Positions 51,860 to 60,443 of a stretch of DNA of 64,000 bases are shown here, in pieces (the first letter of the stretch is position 1; each line of letters begins with the position of its first letter). The translations under genes and the position numbers were made by a program. The stretch lies in the NCBI RefSeq assembly GCF_043195105.1, contig NZ_JBAFWO010000001.1; one strand, written 5' to 3'. This DNA comes from NCEH01 sp002257205 (GTDB lineage: Bacteria; Pseudomonadota; Alphaproteobacteria; Rhizobiales; Xanthobacteraceae). The notes beneath the pieces were generated by a model, which worked only from the letters and a program-made list of their open reading frames with translations, was not told where the DNA came from and ran no database searches.

Positions 51860-52861
51860 TCAGCTTCCTTGTTCGCTGGTGACTTCCGGAAAAAACAGGT
51901 CCTTCCAGCTCGCGGGGCGCTGCTTCAGCGTGCCGATGCGGGCGAGGAAGTCCGAGAGCGCGCCGCTGTTCTGGGGGGCCGTGTTGTAGGCCATCGACGG
52001 GTCCTTGATGCATTCGACGATGAGGTCGAGCGGCAATTTGGACTGCTCCGCCTTCAGATAGATCGCGGCCGCCTGGTCGGGATGCGCGGCGATGAAGCGG
52101 TTGGCTTCGTGCATGGCGGCGAAGAAGGCGGCATAGGTTTTCGGGTTCTGGGCGCGGAAGCGCTCCGTGGTCCAGGTGGCGAGCGCCGTGGTCGGCGTGC
52201 CGAACACGTCGGTGCTGGACCAGACCTTGTGGATGCCGGGCTTGCCGCGCAATTGCTGGATGAAGGGCGCAGCGAACGTATAGCCGTCCACGACGCCGTT
52301 ATTGGTGAGCAGCGCGGTTGCGCCTTCGGGTCCGGCGAGGCCGACCGTCATGGCATTGAGCCGATCATGCTTGCCGACGCCGAATTCCCGCTCGGCGGCG
52401 ATCTGGAGCATCACCGCCGGGAACGAGACCTTCACGGCGGGGAGGCCGATGCGGTCCTTGTCGGTGATGTCGGCCAGCGTCTTCATGGCGGGATTATTGG
52501 TCAAAAGCTCGTACGGCATGGCGGAGAGCGCGACGATGCCGCGCATGGACCGCTCGCCGGCGCTCTTGGTCTTGTCCCAGGCCACCATCATGGCGGTGAT
52601 GCCGCCGCCGCCGATGTCCAGCGAGCCGGAGAGCAGGCCGTCGCCGATATCGGGCGCACCGGTGAAATTATGGATGTCCACCGGAACCGGGGGCAGGCCG
52701 GCCTTCTTCAGCTCCGCATCCAGCAGGCCCGCGTCGCGCATGACGTAGACCGGCAGATAGCCGAGGCCGAATTGCACGCCGATGCGCAGCGTCTGCACCT
52801 CGGCACGGGCCGGCAGCACCATGGCGGCTACCAGCAATGCACTCGCCAATACTCGCTTCAT
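51860..52861 (-). CDS. ABC transporter substrate-binding protein (NMT1/SsuA family)
   Basis: The 333-residue protein has a clear signal peptide (MKRVLASALLVAAMVLPARA) and the NMT1/SsuA-type fold, with FGLGYLPVYVMRDAGLL and LLSGSLDIGGGG. Family ligands include sulfonates, nitrate, pyrimidines, hydroxymethylpyrimidine and heterocycles. The linked amidohydrolase argues for a nitrogen heterocycle or amide. Confidence 0.9.
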   Translation of the reverse strand: MKRVLASALLVAAMVLPARAEVQTLRIGVQFGLGYLPVYVMRDAGLLDAELKKAGLPPVPVDIHNFTGAPDIGDGLLSGSLDIGGGGITAMMVAWDKTKSAGERSMRGIVALSAMPYELLTNNPAMKTLADITDKDRIGLPAVKVSFPAVMLQIAAEREFGVGKHDRLNAMTVGLAGPEGATALLTNNGVVDGYTFAAPFIQQLRGKPGIHKVWSSTDVFGTPTTALATWTTERFRAQNPKTYAAFFAAMHEANRFIAAHPDQAAAIYLKAEQSKLPLDLIVECIKDPSMAYNTAPQNSGALSDFLARIGTLKQRPASWKDLFFPEVTSEQGS

Positions 52862-52879
52862 CAGCTTTCCCCTTTGCGT

Positions 52880-53776
52880 TTACATGCCCCAGCGGCGGAT
52901 GGTGAGGTTTTCTGCGGTGCGGAACACCACGCCCTCGAAGAACAGGCCGATCAGGATGATGGTCATCAGGCCGGCAAAGACGTTGGCCGTGTCCATCTCG
53001 GCGCGGCTCTGGTAGATGAACCAGCCGAGCCCGCCGGAATGGGAGGAGACCCCGAACACCAGTTCGGCGGCGATCAGCGTGCGCCAGGCGAACGCCCAGC
53101 CGATGCGCAGGCCGGTGAGGATGGACGGCACCGCCGACGGCACGAGGATGTGCGCGACCAGACCCACCCCGTGCAGGCCGAGATTACGGCCCGCCATGCG
53201 CTGGGTCTGCGGCACGGCGAGGAAGCCGGTGTGGGTGTTGAGCGCCACCGCCCACAGCACCGAATGGGTGATCACGAACACCAGGCTGAAATTGCCGATG
53301 CCGAACCAGATCAAGGCGAGTGGCAGCAAGGCGATGGCGGGCAGGGGGTTGAACATGACGGTCATGGTGCCGAGCACGTCGCCGCCGCCGGGCACCGTCA
53401 CGGCCAGCGTCGTCAGCACCGCCGCGCAGGCGACGCCGAGCGCATAGCCGCTCGCCAGAACCCGCAGGCTGGACCACACCCGCGCCGGCAATTCGCCGCT
53501 GAGGCAGGAATCGATCAGCGCCTCCAGGGTCCGCGAAAACGTCGGCACGAGCAGCGAATCGTTGAGATAGCGCGCATACACCTCCCAGATCACCGCGAAC
53601 GCGATCACCACCAGCAGGCGGCGGACCGGCGCATGATCGAGCGCGCGCCGCCACCAGGGCAGGGCGCGGGCCACCGGCATGTCGTCCGGCAGCGGCGCCT
53701 GCACCTCGTTCAGGATATCCGGCCGGGCCGGGGGCTCGAGGGGGTGCTGCATTTGGGGGTGCCGCATTTCATGCAT
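52880..53776 (-). CDS. ABC transporter permease (SsuC/TauC family)
   Basis: The ATG at 53776 overlaps the ATPase gene end by 8 bases and yields 298 residues; the first 60 are hydrophilic and Pro-rich. Six predicted helices follow, with FNPLPAIALLPLALIWFGIG and the permease loop GLHGVGLVAHILVPSAVPSI. It forms a homodimeric channel for the importer. The stop is 18 bp before the binding-protein gene. Confidence 0.9.
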   Translation of the reverse strand: MHEMRHPQMQHPLEPPARPDILNEVQAPLPDDMPVARALPWWRRALDHAPVRRLLVVIAFAVIWEVYARYLNDSLLVPTFSRTLEALIDSCLSGELPARVWSSLRVLASGYALGVACAAVLTTLAVTVPGGGDVLGTMTVMFNPLPAIALLPLALIWFGIGNFSLVFVITHSVLWAVALNTHTGFLAVPQTQRMAGRNLGLHGVGLVAHILVPSAVPSILTGLRIGWAFAWRTLIAAELVFGVSSHSGGLGWFIYQSRAEMDTANVFAGLMTIILIGLFFEGVVFRTAENLTIRRWGM

Positions 53777-54536
53777 GGGTGCGTTCCCCGAACAGGAGGG
53801 TGTCGATGCGCCGGCGCATGGCTTCGAAGCGCTCGCCGCCGCGGTCCGCTTCCGTGATGTCGCGGCAGTCGATTTCCGCGCGCACGCGGCCGGGATGGGG
53901 GGAGAGGACAATGATGCGGCTGCCCACCAGGATCGCCTCGTCGATGGAATGGGTGACGAACAGCAGGCTGAAGCCGATCTCGCGCCACAGGCGGATCAAT
54001 TCCTCCTGCATCTGCTGGCGGGTGAGGGCGTCGAGGGCGGCGAAGGGCTCGTCCATGAGCAGCAGTTCGGGCTGCATCGCCATGGCGCGGGCGATGGCGA
54101 CGCGCTGCTTCATGCCGCCGGAAAGCTCATGGGGATAGGCATCGCGAAATCCGGTGAGCCGCACGGCGTCGATCGCCTCCAGCGCGCGCGCCTTCGCCTC
54201 CTCGGCGGCAAGGCCGGCGCCCTTGCGCAGGGCGAAGGCGACATTGCCCAGCACCGATTTCCAGGGGAGCAATTGGTCGAATTCCTGAAACACCGTCATG
54301 CGGTCAGGTCCTGGCCCGGTGATGGCGTGGCCGTTCAGGCGGATGGCGCCGGACAAAGGGCGGATGAAGCCGCCGACCGCTTTCAGCAGGCTCGACTTTC
54401 CACAGCCGGACGGGCCGAGCAGAACCGTGCGTTCGCCGCGATAGACGTCGAAACTGATCCGGTAGGCGGCCGTCACCTCGCTGCGGCGGGTCCGGTATCG
54501 GATGGTGACGTCATCGATCTGGAGCTGCGCTTGCAT
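53769..54536 (-). CDS. ABC transporter ATP-binding protein (SsuB/TauB family)
   Basis: The 255-residue ATPase has Walker A GPSGCGKSS, signature LSGGMKQRVAIARAMAM, Walker B LLLMDEPFAALD and the H-loop THSIDEAI, all of the nitrate/sulfonate/taurine type. First gene of the operon, divergent from the MarR regulator. Confidence 0.93.
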   Translation of the reverse strand: MQAQLQIDDVTIRYRTRRSEVTAAYRISFDVYRGERTVLLGPSGCGKSSLLKAVGGFIRPLSGAIRLNGHAITGPGPDRMTVFQEFDQLLPWKSVLGNVAFALRKGAGLAAEEAKARALEAIDAVRLTGFRDAYPHELSGGMKQRVAIARAMAMQPELLLMDEPFAALDALTRQQMQEELIRLWREIGFSLLFVTHSIDEAILVGSRIIVLSPHPGRVRAEIDCRDITEADRGGERFEAMRRRIDTLLFGERTHA

Positions 54537-54555
54537 GAGGGTCAGCCCCTATTAG

Positions 54556-54567
54556 TAAGTGCACTTA
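54556..54567. promoter_or_regulatory. MarR-type operator
   Basis: A perfect 12-bp palindrome TAAGTGCACTTA lies within an AT-rich flank, 19 bp from the ATPase start codon and 62 bp from the MarR start. MarR proteins commonly bind such short dyads in divergent promoters. Confidence 0.6.
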
Positions 54568-54629
54568 TCATATGCTGACATAAAGCAACATTTGTGCCAA
54601 AACCGGAATGGCGGAGCGTGGGGGATTCG

Positions 54630-55175
54630 ATGACGACGAGCGTGCGGAACGGAGCGATGCAGGCGGACGCAAGTGCGAAGATGGACGCCGCCGCCGACGT
54701 GAGCGCGGACACGGAACTGACGGAACGGCCGGGATTTCTCATCCGCCGCCTGCATCAGATTCATCTCGCGATGTTCTATGAGGCCTGCGCCGGCCTGAAC
54801 ATCACGCCGGTGCAATCCAGTATTCTCACCGTTCTGGCCCGCCGGCAGGGCCTGGACCAAGCCGGGCTCGCCGCCATGATCGGGGTTGATCGCGCCACCG
54901 TGGGCCAGGTGATCCGCAGGCTCGCCGCGCGCGGCTTGGTGGAGCGGGGAAACAGCAGTGAAGACAAGCGATTGAAGCTTGTTCAACTGACCGAGGAGGG
55001 GCGGGCGCTGCTGGATCGCATCGCGCCTCTAACGGCCGCCGCGCATCGGCGCACCCTTGCCGCGCTCTCGGACGAGGAGCGCAAGCATTTCATGGGCTAT
55101 CTGAAAAAACTGGTCGAGGCCGACAACGCCCACGGGCGCGCGCCGCTGCGCTGGGGGCCGGCTCTGCCTGAATAA
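54630..55175 (+). CDS. MarR-family transcriptional regulator
   Basis: ATG at 54630 (GGGGGA ribosome binding site) gives 181 residues; an upstream GTG at 54594 is less likely. A 30-residue Ala/Asp-rich N-terminal tail precedes the winged HTH (GLDQAGLAAMIGVDRATVGQ, then RGNSSEDKRLKLVQLTEEG in the wing). It is divergent from the ABC-amidohydrolase operon and probably represses it, responding to the imported ring compound or its product. Confidence 0.9.
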   Translation: MTTSVRNGAMQADASAKMDAAADVSADTELTERPGFLIRRLHQIHLAMFYEACAGLNITPVQSSILTVLARRQGLDQAGLAAMIGVDRATVGQVIRRLAARGLVERGNSSEDKRLKLVQLTEEGRALLDRIAPLTAAAHRRTLAALSDEERKHFMGYLKKLVEADNAHGRAPLRWGPALPE

Positions 55176-55280
55176 TGGGCGAATGCTGGCCGATTTTCAG
55201 CCTTTAATCACCCGCGCTCCGGCGAGACGAGGCCCGCCGGAAACGCGGCGTGCGGGCGGCTCACCGAGGAGGGGCCGCCC

Positions 55281-55385
55281 CGTGCGCCTCAATAGAGGGG
55301 CACGTTCATTATATCCGTGCGCCTCAACCGAGGCGCACGTCTACAGTGTCCTCGCGCCTCAATAGAGGCCCACGTTCACATTGTT
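55281..55385. repeat. Three tandem 35-bp hairpin-forming repeats
   Basis: Exact 35-bp periodicity: 55281-55315, 55316-55350 and 55351-55385. Each unit begins GYGCGCCTC-like and carries an inverted repeat; the middle unit has a perfect 9-bp stem GTGCGCCTC/GAGGCGCAC with an AACC loop, while the outer units have AATA loops with mismatches. The third unit contains the last codons and stop of the deacetylase gene, so the array looks like duplication of the gene's 3' end. Confidence 0.85.
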
Positions 55386-56489
55386 CGCGGGACGGGTCGC
55401 GTTCGCGGGTGTCGCGCCGGGCTTGGGGGCGGGCCGCGTCTTCTTCTTCGGTGTCGCGGGCGCAAGGGCGGCCACCACCTTCGGCGCCCCCGGCTTGTTC
55501 ATCGCGATCAGTTCCGAGACGGTGACGAACTTGTAGCCCTTCGCGATCAGCGCATCGAGCACGCGCGGCATCGCGGCCACCGTTGTCGCGTGGATGTCGT
55601 GCGCCAGGATAATGGCGCCGGGGCGCACCTGCTTCATGACCTGATCATAGATGCTCTGGGCGTCGCGGATCTTCCAGTCCAGCGGGTCCACGGACCAGAA
55701 GATCATGGTGATTCCGTACTTCTGCACCAGATGCTGCTGGAGCGTGGGCGTCATGGCGCCGTAGGGCGGGCGCAGATACAAAGGCTTCTTGCCGGTCGAT
55801 GCCTCGATTGCCGCCGATGTATCCTCGATCTGCTTGTCGGCGGCGGCGAGGGTCAGCTTCGGCAGTTGGGGATGGTTCCACGAATGGTTGCCAATCTCGT
55901 TGCCGCCCGCCGCGACGGCGCGCACCACGTCCGGATAGGCCGCAGCATTGGTGCCGAGCATGAAGAACGTGGCCTTGATGTTCCTCGCCTCGAGTATTTT
56001 CAGCAGCTTCGGCGTCGTCTCGGGATTGGGGCCGTCGTCGAACGTGATGGCGATATAGGGGCCGTCCACGTCCATGGAGCGGTAGGAGGAGGGGAGCGGC
56101 ACCGGCGCGGCGGGCGCGAAAACCGGGGTGGCGGCCAAAGGCGTCGCACCATTTTGCATCGCGCCACCTGGTAAAGCGTGCGCGGCTTGCGAGACGCCAG
56201 CAGCAGGGGGAGTAGTGGCACCGACCGGCGGGATCGGCGGCAGGGCCGGCAGCGACGCGCGCGTCTGCGCCACCACAATCGCCGGGGCGGGCGCATTGGC
56301 CTGCGGTAGCGGGGGAAGCGTCGGCGTCGTGGTGGTCGCGATCGAGCCCGTGGTGACGGGCGCTGAGGCAGCCGCCAAGGACGTCGCCGCCTGCGCCGCT
56401 GGCGCGGGCTTGAGCATCTGATTGGCGGCGAACCCGAGACAGAGCGCGCCAGAAGCCACGAGGGCGGACAATGCCAAAAGCCGTTTCAC
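55359..56489 (-). CDS. Polysaccharide deacetylase (NodB homology), exported or membrane-anchored
   Basis: The 376-residue protein has an N-terminal hydrophobic signal/anchor (residues 4-22), a long Ala/Pro/Thr linker (about 30-135), a NodB-type deacetylase domain (about 140-335) and a basic Ala/Pro C-terminal tail. Catalytic motifs are intact: TFDDGPN (D151, D152), NHSWNH (metal histidines H202, H206), RPPYGA, VDPLDW and LAHDIH. It removes acetyl groups from a cell-envelope polysaccharide or peptidoglycan in the periplasm. It is a single-gene unit; the stop lies inside the 35-bp repeat array. Confidence 0.92.
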   Translation of the reverse strand: MKRLLALSALVASGALCLGFAANQMLKPAPAAQAATSLAAASAPVTTGSIATTTTPTLPPLPQANAPAPAIVVAQTRASLPALPPIPPVGATTPPAAGVSQAAHALPGGAMQNGATPLAATPVFAPAAPVPLPSSYRSMDVDGPYIAITFDDGPNPETTPKLLKILEARNIKATFFMLGTNAAAYPDVVRAVAAGGNEIGNHSWNHPQLPKLTLAAADKQIEDTSAAIEASTGKKPLYLRPPYGAMTPTLQQHLVQKYGITMIFWSVDPLDWKIRDAQSIYDQVMKQVRPGAIILAHDIHATTVAAMPRVLDALIAKGYKFVTVSELIAMNKPGAPKVVAALAPATPKKKTRPAPKPGATPANATRPANNVNVGLY

Positions 56490-56802
56490 GGCGCCGACTT
56501 TCTAAGTTGGAAGTTCTTTATACTAGCTCAGTGTCGCTCTTCTTGTGTGGATAAATCGTGAAGCGCAAGGGGCAGCGGTGCGTCGGCATTTGGTCAGGCC
56601 TGGGCGACGGCCTGGAAATTCAGCGGGCGTGCGGCCTCGGCGGGAAGAATGGCCTTCATTGCAAAGCCTCGCTTTTCCAATGCTCCGTGCCGTCGGCGCG
56701 CGGTCGGCCACGCTTTTGGGGCGCACCGGACGCTGCGTCATGGTGCCGCTACGGCATGCAAGGGGCGTGGGTCTCTTACGCGTCTGGATCGGGCGTGCCC
56801 CG
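56490..56802. other. Intergenic region between deacetylase and regA
   Basis: No convincing gene: several 60-80-codon frames exist on both strands without ribosome binding sites. A TATAAA-like box near 56519-56524 (minus strand) could be part of the deacetylase promoter, but no clear -35 partner is seen. Confidence 0.4.
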
Positions 56803-57325
<523 letters not shown>

Positions 57326-57339
<14 letters not shown>

Positions 57340-58615
57340 TCACTCCAAGCGAGAGCGCGGCCAGCGGCAGCGTGACGGTGACGGCCGCGCCCCCTTCCGG
57401 ATCGTTCTGCGCGGTGACGCTCCCTCCGAGCTTGCGGACCACATTGACCACCAGGAACAGGCCGAGCCCGCCGCCCGGCCGGTTCTTGCTAGACCGGTAG
57501 GGTTTGCCGAACGCGGCCAGCATGTCCGCGCCGAACCCCGGTCCGGCATCGCGCACCGTTATGAGGAATTCGTTCGCCCGCTGAAGCACCGTGACGCCGA
57601 CCCAGTTCGGCGAGGCCTCCAGCGCATTGTCGAAAATATTGAAGATCACCTGCTTCAGCGCCGGGTCGGAAATGATCGCGGCATCTGACACGATGGCGTT
57701 GCGGTATTCGAGGAGCGGTGGGGAGCGGCTGGAGCGCCATTCGTCCACCAATTCGTCGAAGAAGGCGCTGGCCGTGGTGCGCACCGTGCCTTCCCCGCGC
57801 GCCTCGCCCGACGACATCAGGATATCGGAAACGATGGTCTTGCAGCGATCCAGCTGGCTTTGCATCTCGTCGAGTTCGTCGGCAAGATCCGGGTCGGCCT
57901 TGAACGCCTCGATCCGACGCCAGTCGTTCAAGATCACGGACAGCGTGGCGAGCGGCGTGCCGAGCTCATGGGCGGCGCCGGAGGCGAGCAGGCTCAGCCG
58001 CACGATGTGGTCCTCCTCCGCCGATCTCTGGCGCAGGTCCGCAAGGTGGGCGTCCTGCGCGCGCAGATTGAAATTGATGCGGGTGATGAACAGCACCAGC
58101 AGGCATGCGGCCAACAAGAAGCAGACGAACATGCCCTGAATATGAAGCTCGAACAGGCGAAGATGCGGTTCGTGGGTTGCCAGCTCCAGCTTGCGATAGG
58201 TGGTGGTCAGCCAGAGATAGCCGCCGCAGGCCATCGCCACAAGGATCCAGGCGGTCCACGCCTCAAGCAGCACCGCGCCTAGGGTGATCTGCAACAGATA
58301 CAGGGAAATGAAGGGATTGGCGGCACCCCCGCTCAGATAGAGTTGCGCCGTGAGGGCCGCGACGTCGAGCACCAGTTCGAGAAACAGCTCGGTATTCGTC
58401 ACCGCCCCCGATTGGAGATGGCGCAGCACGCTGACCAGGTTGAGCCCGATCAAAAACAGCATCACCGCCGTCAGGTCCGCCAGGGGCAGGTGAATGTTGA
58501 ACCAGAATTTGACGATGAGGATCGTCACCACCTGCCCGATCACGGCAAGCCAGCGCAATTGGATCAGCAGCAACAGGTTTTGCTTGTTGGCCGTATCGCG
58601 GATGGAGGCCGTCAT
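57326..58615 (-). CDS. regB: Redox-sensing histidine kinase, RegB/ActS/PrrB family
   Basis: The 429-residue protein has six N-terminal transmembrane helices, the quinone-sensing heptapeptide GGAANPF (96-102), H-box AHELGTPLATLSV (H216) and a redox-active-type cysteine at C258 (DRCKTI), then N and G boxes (NIFDNALEAS, GGGLGLFLVVNV). These are the defining features of the RegB family, which monitors quinone redox state and activates RegA. It lies 33 bp after the SURF1 gene in the same direction. Confidence 0.93.
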
Positions 58616-58648
58616 GGTCCTGACCGAATGCCCTTCGTTCCGGGGTCT

Positions 58649-59422
58649 TCAGATGAAGACGAGCCCGGCCGTCACCATCACCGCCAAACCGAACCAGGTC
58701 AGCGCGTAGATCAGGTGATTGTTCGGAAAGTCGATGATCGTCAACCCACCCTGCGGCCCGGTACCGCCGCTGGCTTCGGCATCGATGAAATAAGGTGCGG
58801 CATCCGGCACCCCGCGTTTGGCGGCGATTGCCGGAACATCGCGCGAGTACCAGCGATCGGTGGCCGGGTCGTTGGCGCGCAGGAAGCCGCCCTTGGGCTC
58901 GCTCATGCGCATGAGGCCGACCACCACGGCGGGATCCTCGGTCCGCCGTGCGGCCCGCGCCTCATCCGCCGGCACGAAACCCCGGTTCACCAGCACGGTG
59001 AACCCCTCGACGGTTTTCAGGGGCGTGACCACCCAGAAGCCGCCGCCACGCTCGGTCACGGCTTTCACCAGGGTCTCGCGCTCGTTGAGGAAGGTGCCGG
59101 TGGCGCGCACGCGGCGATATTCATCGCGCGCCGCCGAGATCGCGCTCCAGTCCGGTGGCCCGGGCGCGGCGACCGGCGGCGCGTGGACGCGCGCATCGAT
59201 GCGCGCGATCAGCTCGAGCTTCCAGGCCCGCCGCTCCAATTGCCAGATCCCGAGCCCCACCAGAAGCGCGCTGAGCGCCACCGCCAGGAGCCGCAACACG
59301 AGGCGCACGCTCTGGGAGCGTGGGGGCTGGGGCACGGCTGTCGTTCCGTAACCCGGATCCCGTTGGCCAACCTCTCGCCCCTGCACAGCCGATCGCTCCT
59401 TCGCGCCGGCCCGCAGGGTCAC
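58649..59422 (-). CDS. SURF1-family oxidase assembly protein
   Basis: Chosen start is GTG at 59422, which overlaps the cyoD stop (GTGA), giving 257 residues. Two transmembrane helices (about residues 38-60 and the C-terminal 20) flank a periplasmic domain with conserved GIWQLERRAWK, FWVVTPLKT and VNRGFVP. SURF1 proteins help insert heme into haem-copper oxidases. Translational coupling to cyoD suggests it serves the adjacent quinol oxidase. Confidence 0.88.
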   Translation of the reverse strand: MTLRAGAKERSAVQGREVGQRDPGYGTTAVPQPPRSQSVRLVLRLLAVALSALLVGLGIWQLERRAWKLELIARIDARVHAPPVAAPGPPDWSAISAARDEYRRVRATGTFLNERETLVKAVTERGGGFWVVTPLKTVEGFTVLVNRGFVPADEARAARRTEDPAVVVGLMRMSEPKGGFLRANDPATDRWYSRDVPAIAAKRGVPDAAPYFIDAEASGGTGPQGGLTIIDFPNNHLIYALTWFGLAVMVTAGLVFI

Positions 59423-59817
59423 GGCATCTGACGCATGTCGTGGACCGGCATCATGTTCGCATTGAGATGATACATGACCCACAAGGAACCGCTGAGGGCG
59501 ATGACCACGATGATGATCGTGAACATCAGCGCCATCATGCTCCAGCCGCCTTCCACCCGCGTGTTCATGTGCAGGAAGAAGATCATGTGCACGACGATCT
59601 GCACAGCCGCGAAGGCGGTGATGACGATCGCGGTCAATTGGTTGTTGCCGAGCGTGCCGGTCATCACCAGCCAGAACGGGATGGCGGTGAGGATGACGGA
59701 CAGGCCGAAGCCGATCCCGTAGCTCCGCAGCGAGCCGTGCGCGTGATCGTCCTGGTGATCCGCGCCGTGGCCGTGATCTGCGGCGGCGCCCGGTTCGTGG
59801 TGCGCTTGCGCGGTCAT
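59419..59817 (-). CDS. cyoD: Cytochrome bo3-type quinol oxidase subunit IV
   Basis: The ATG at 59817 overlaps the cyoC stop (ATGA). The 132-residue protein has a His/Asp-rich N terminus and three transmembrane helices, with the typical HMIFFLHMNT segment. It is the small accessory subunit of the oxidase. Confidence 0.93.
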   Translation of the reverse strand: MTAQAHHEPGAAADHGHGADHQDDHAHGSLRSYGIGFGLSVILTAIPFWLVMTGTLGNNQLTAIVITAFAAVQIVVHMIFFLHMNTRVEGGWSMMALMFTIIIVVIALSGSLWVMYHLNANMMPVHDMRQMP

Positions 59818-60443
59818 CGCAGCATTCCCATCAGATAGACAAAGGTGAAGACGCCGATCCAGACCACGTCCAGGAAGTGCCAGAACATGCTGAGGCACAT
59901 GAGGCGGCGGCGGTTGGCGGGGATGAGGCCGCGCTGGCCCACCTGCACCATGAGCGTCACCAGCCAGATCAGGCCGAACGTCACGTGCAGCCCGTGGGTG
60001 CCGACGAGGGTGAAGAAGGCGGACAGGAAGGCGCTGCGCTGCGGCGTCGCGCCCTCGTGGATCATGTGCGCGAACTCGAACAGCTCGATGGACAGGAACG
60101 CCAGGCCGAACAAAGCGGTGACCGCCAGCCAGACCTGCACCTGCCCGATCCGTCCGCGCGCCATCGCCAGCATGGCGAAGCCATAGGTGATGGAGGAGAA
60201 CAGCAGCATCGTGGTGTTGAGCGCGACGAGATTGAGGTCGAAGAGATCCTTCGGCGCCGGTCCTGCCGCGTAATTTCCGCCCAGCACGCCATAGGTGGCG
60301 AACAGCATCGCGAAGATGAGGCAATCGCTCATCAGGTAGATCCAGAAGCCGAGGGACGTGCTGCCCCCGTCCGGATGGGCGTGCTCGTCGACTTCGTAGA
60401 AGATCGGCGCGGCGGCGCTGTCCGAAGTTACTGCGATCGTCAT
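59814..60443 (-). CDS. cyoC: Cytochrome bo3-type quinol oxidase subunit III
   Basis: The 209-residue protein has five transmembrane helices and subunit III landmarks: LGFWIYLMSDCLIFAMLFAT, EGATPQRSAFL and GTHGLHVTFG. It overlaps cyoB (ATGA) and cyoD in the same way, indicating tight stoichiometric coupling. Confidence 0.95.
   Translation of the reverse strand: MTIAVTSDSAAAPIFYEVDEHAHPDGGSTSLGFWIYLMSDCLIFAMLFATYGVLGGNYAAGPAPKDLFDLNLVALNTTMLLFSSITYGFAMLAMARGRIGQVQVWLAVTALFGLAFLSIELFEFAHMIHEGATPQRSAFLSAFFTLVGTHGLHVTFGLIWLVTLMVQVGQRGLIPANRRRLMCLSMFWHFLDVVWIGVFTFVYLMGMLR

Noticed and set aside
51869..53857. 662-codon plus-strand open frame
   Set aside because: Antisense to the binding-protein and permease genes; His/Gln/Gly-rich shadow.
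55281..55385. Possible CRISPR array
   Set aside because: Units abut with no unique spacers, there are only three, and no cas genes are near.
56523..56741. 72-codon minus-strand frame upstream of regA
   Set aside because: No ribosome binding site, Arg/Pro-rich shadow-like composition and no recognisable family.
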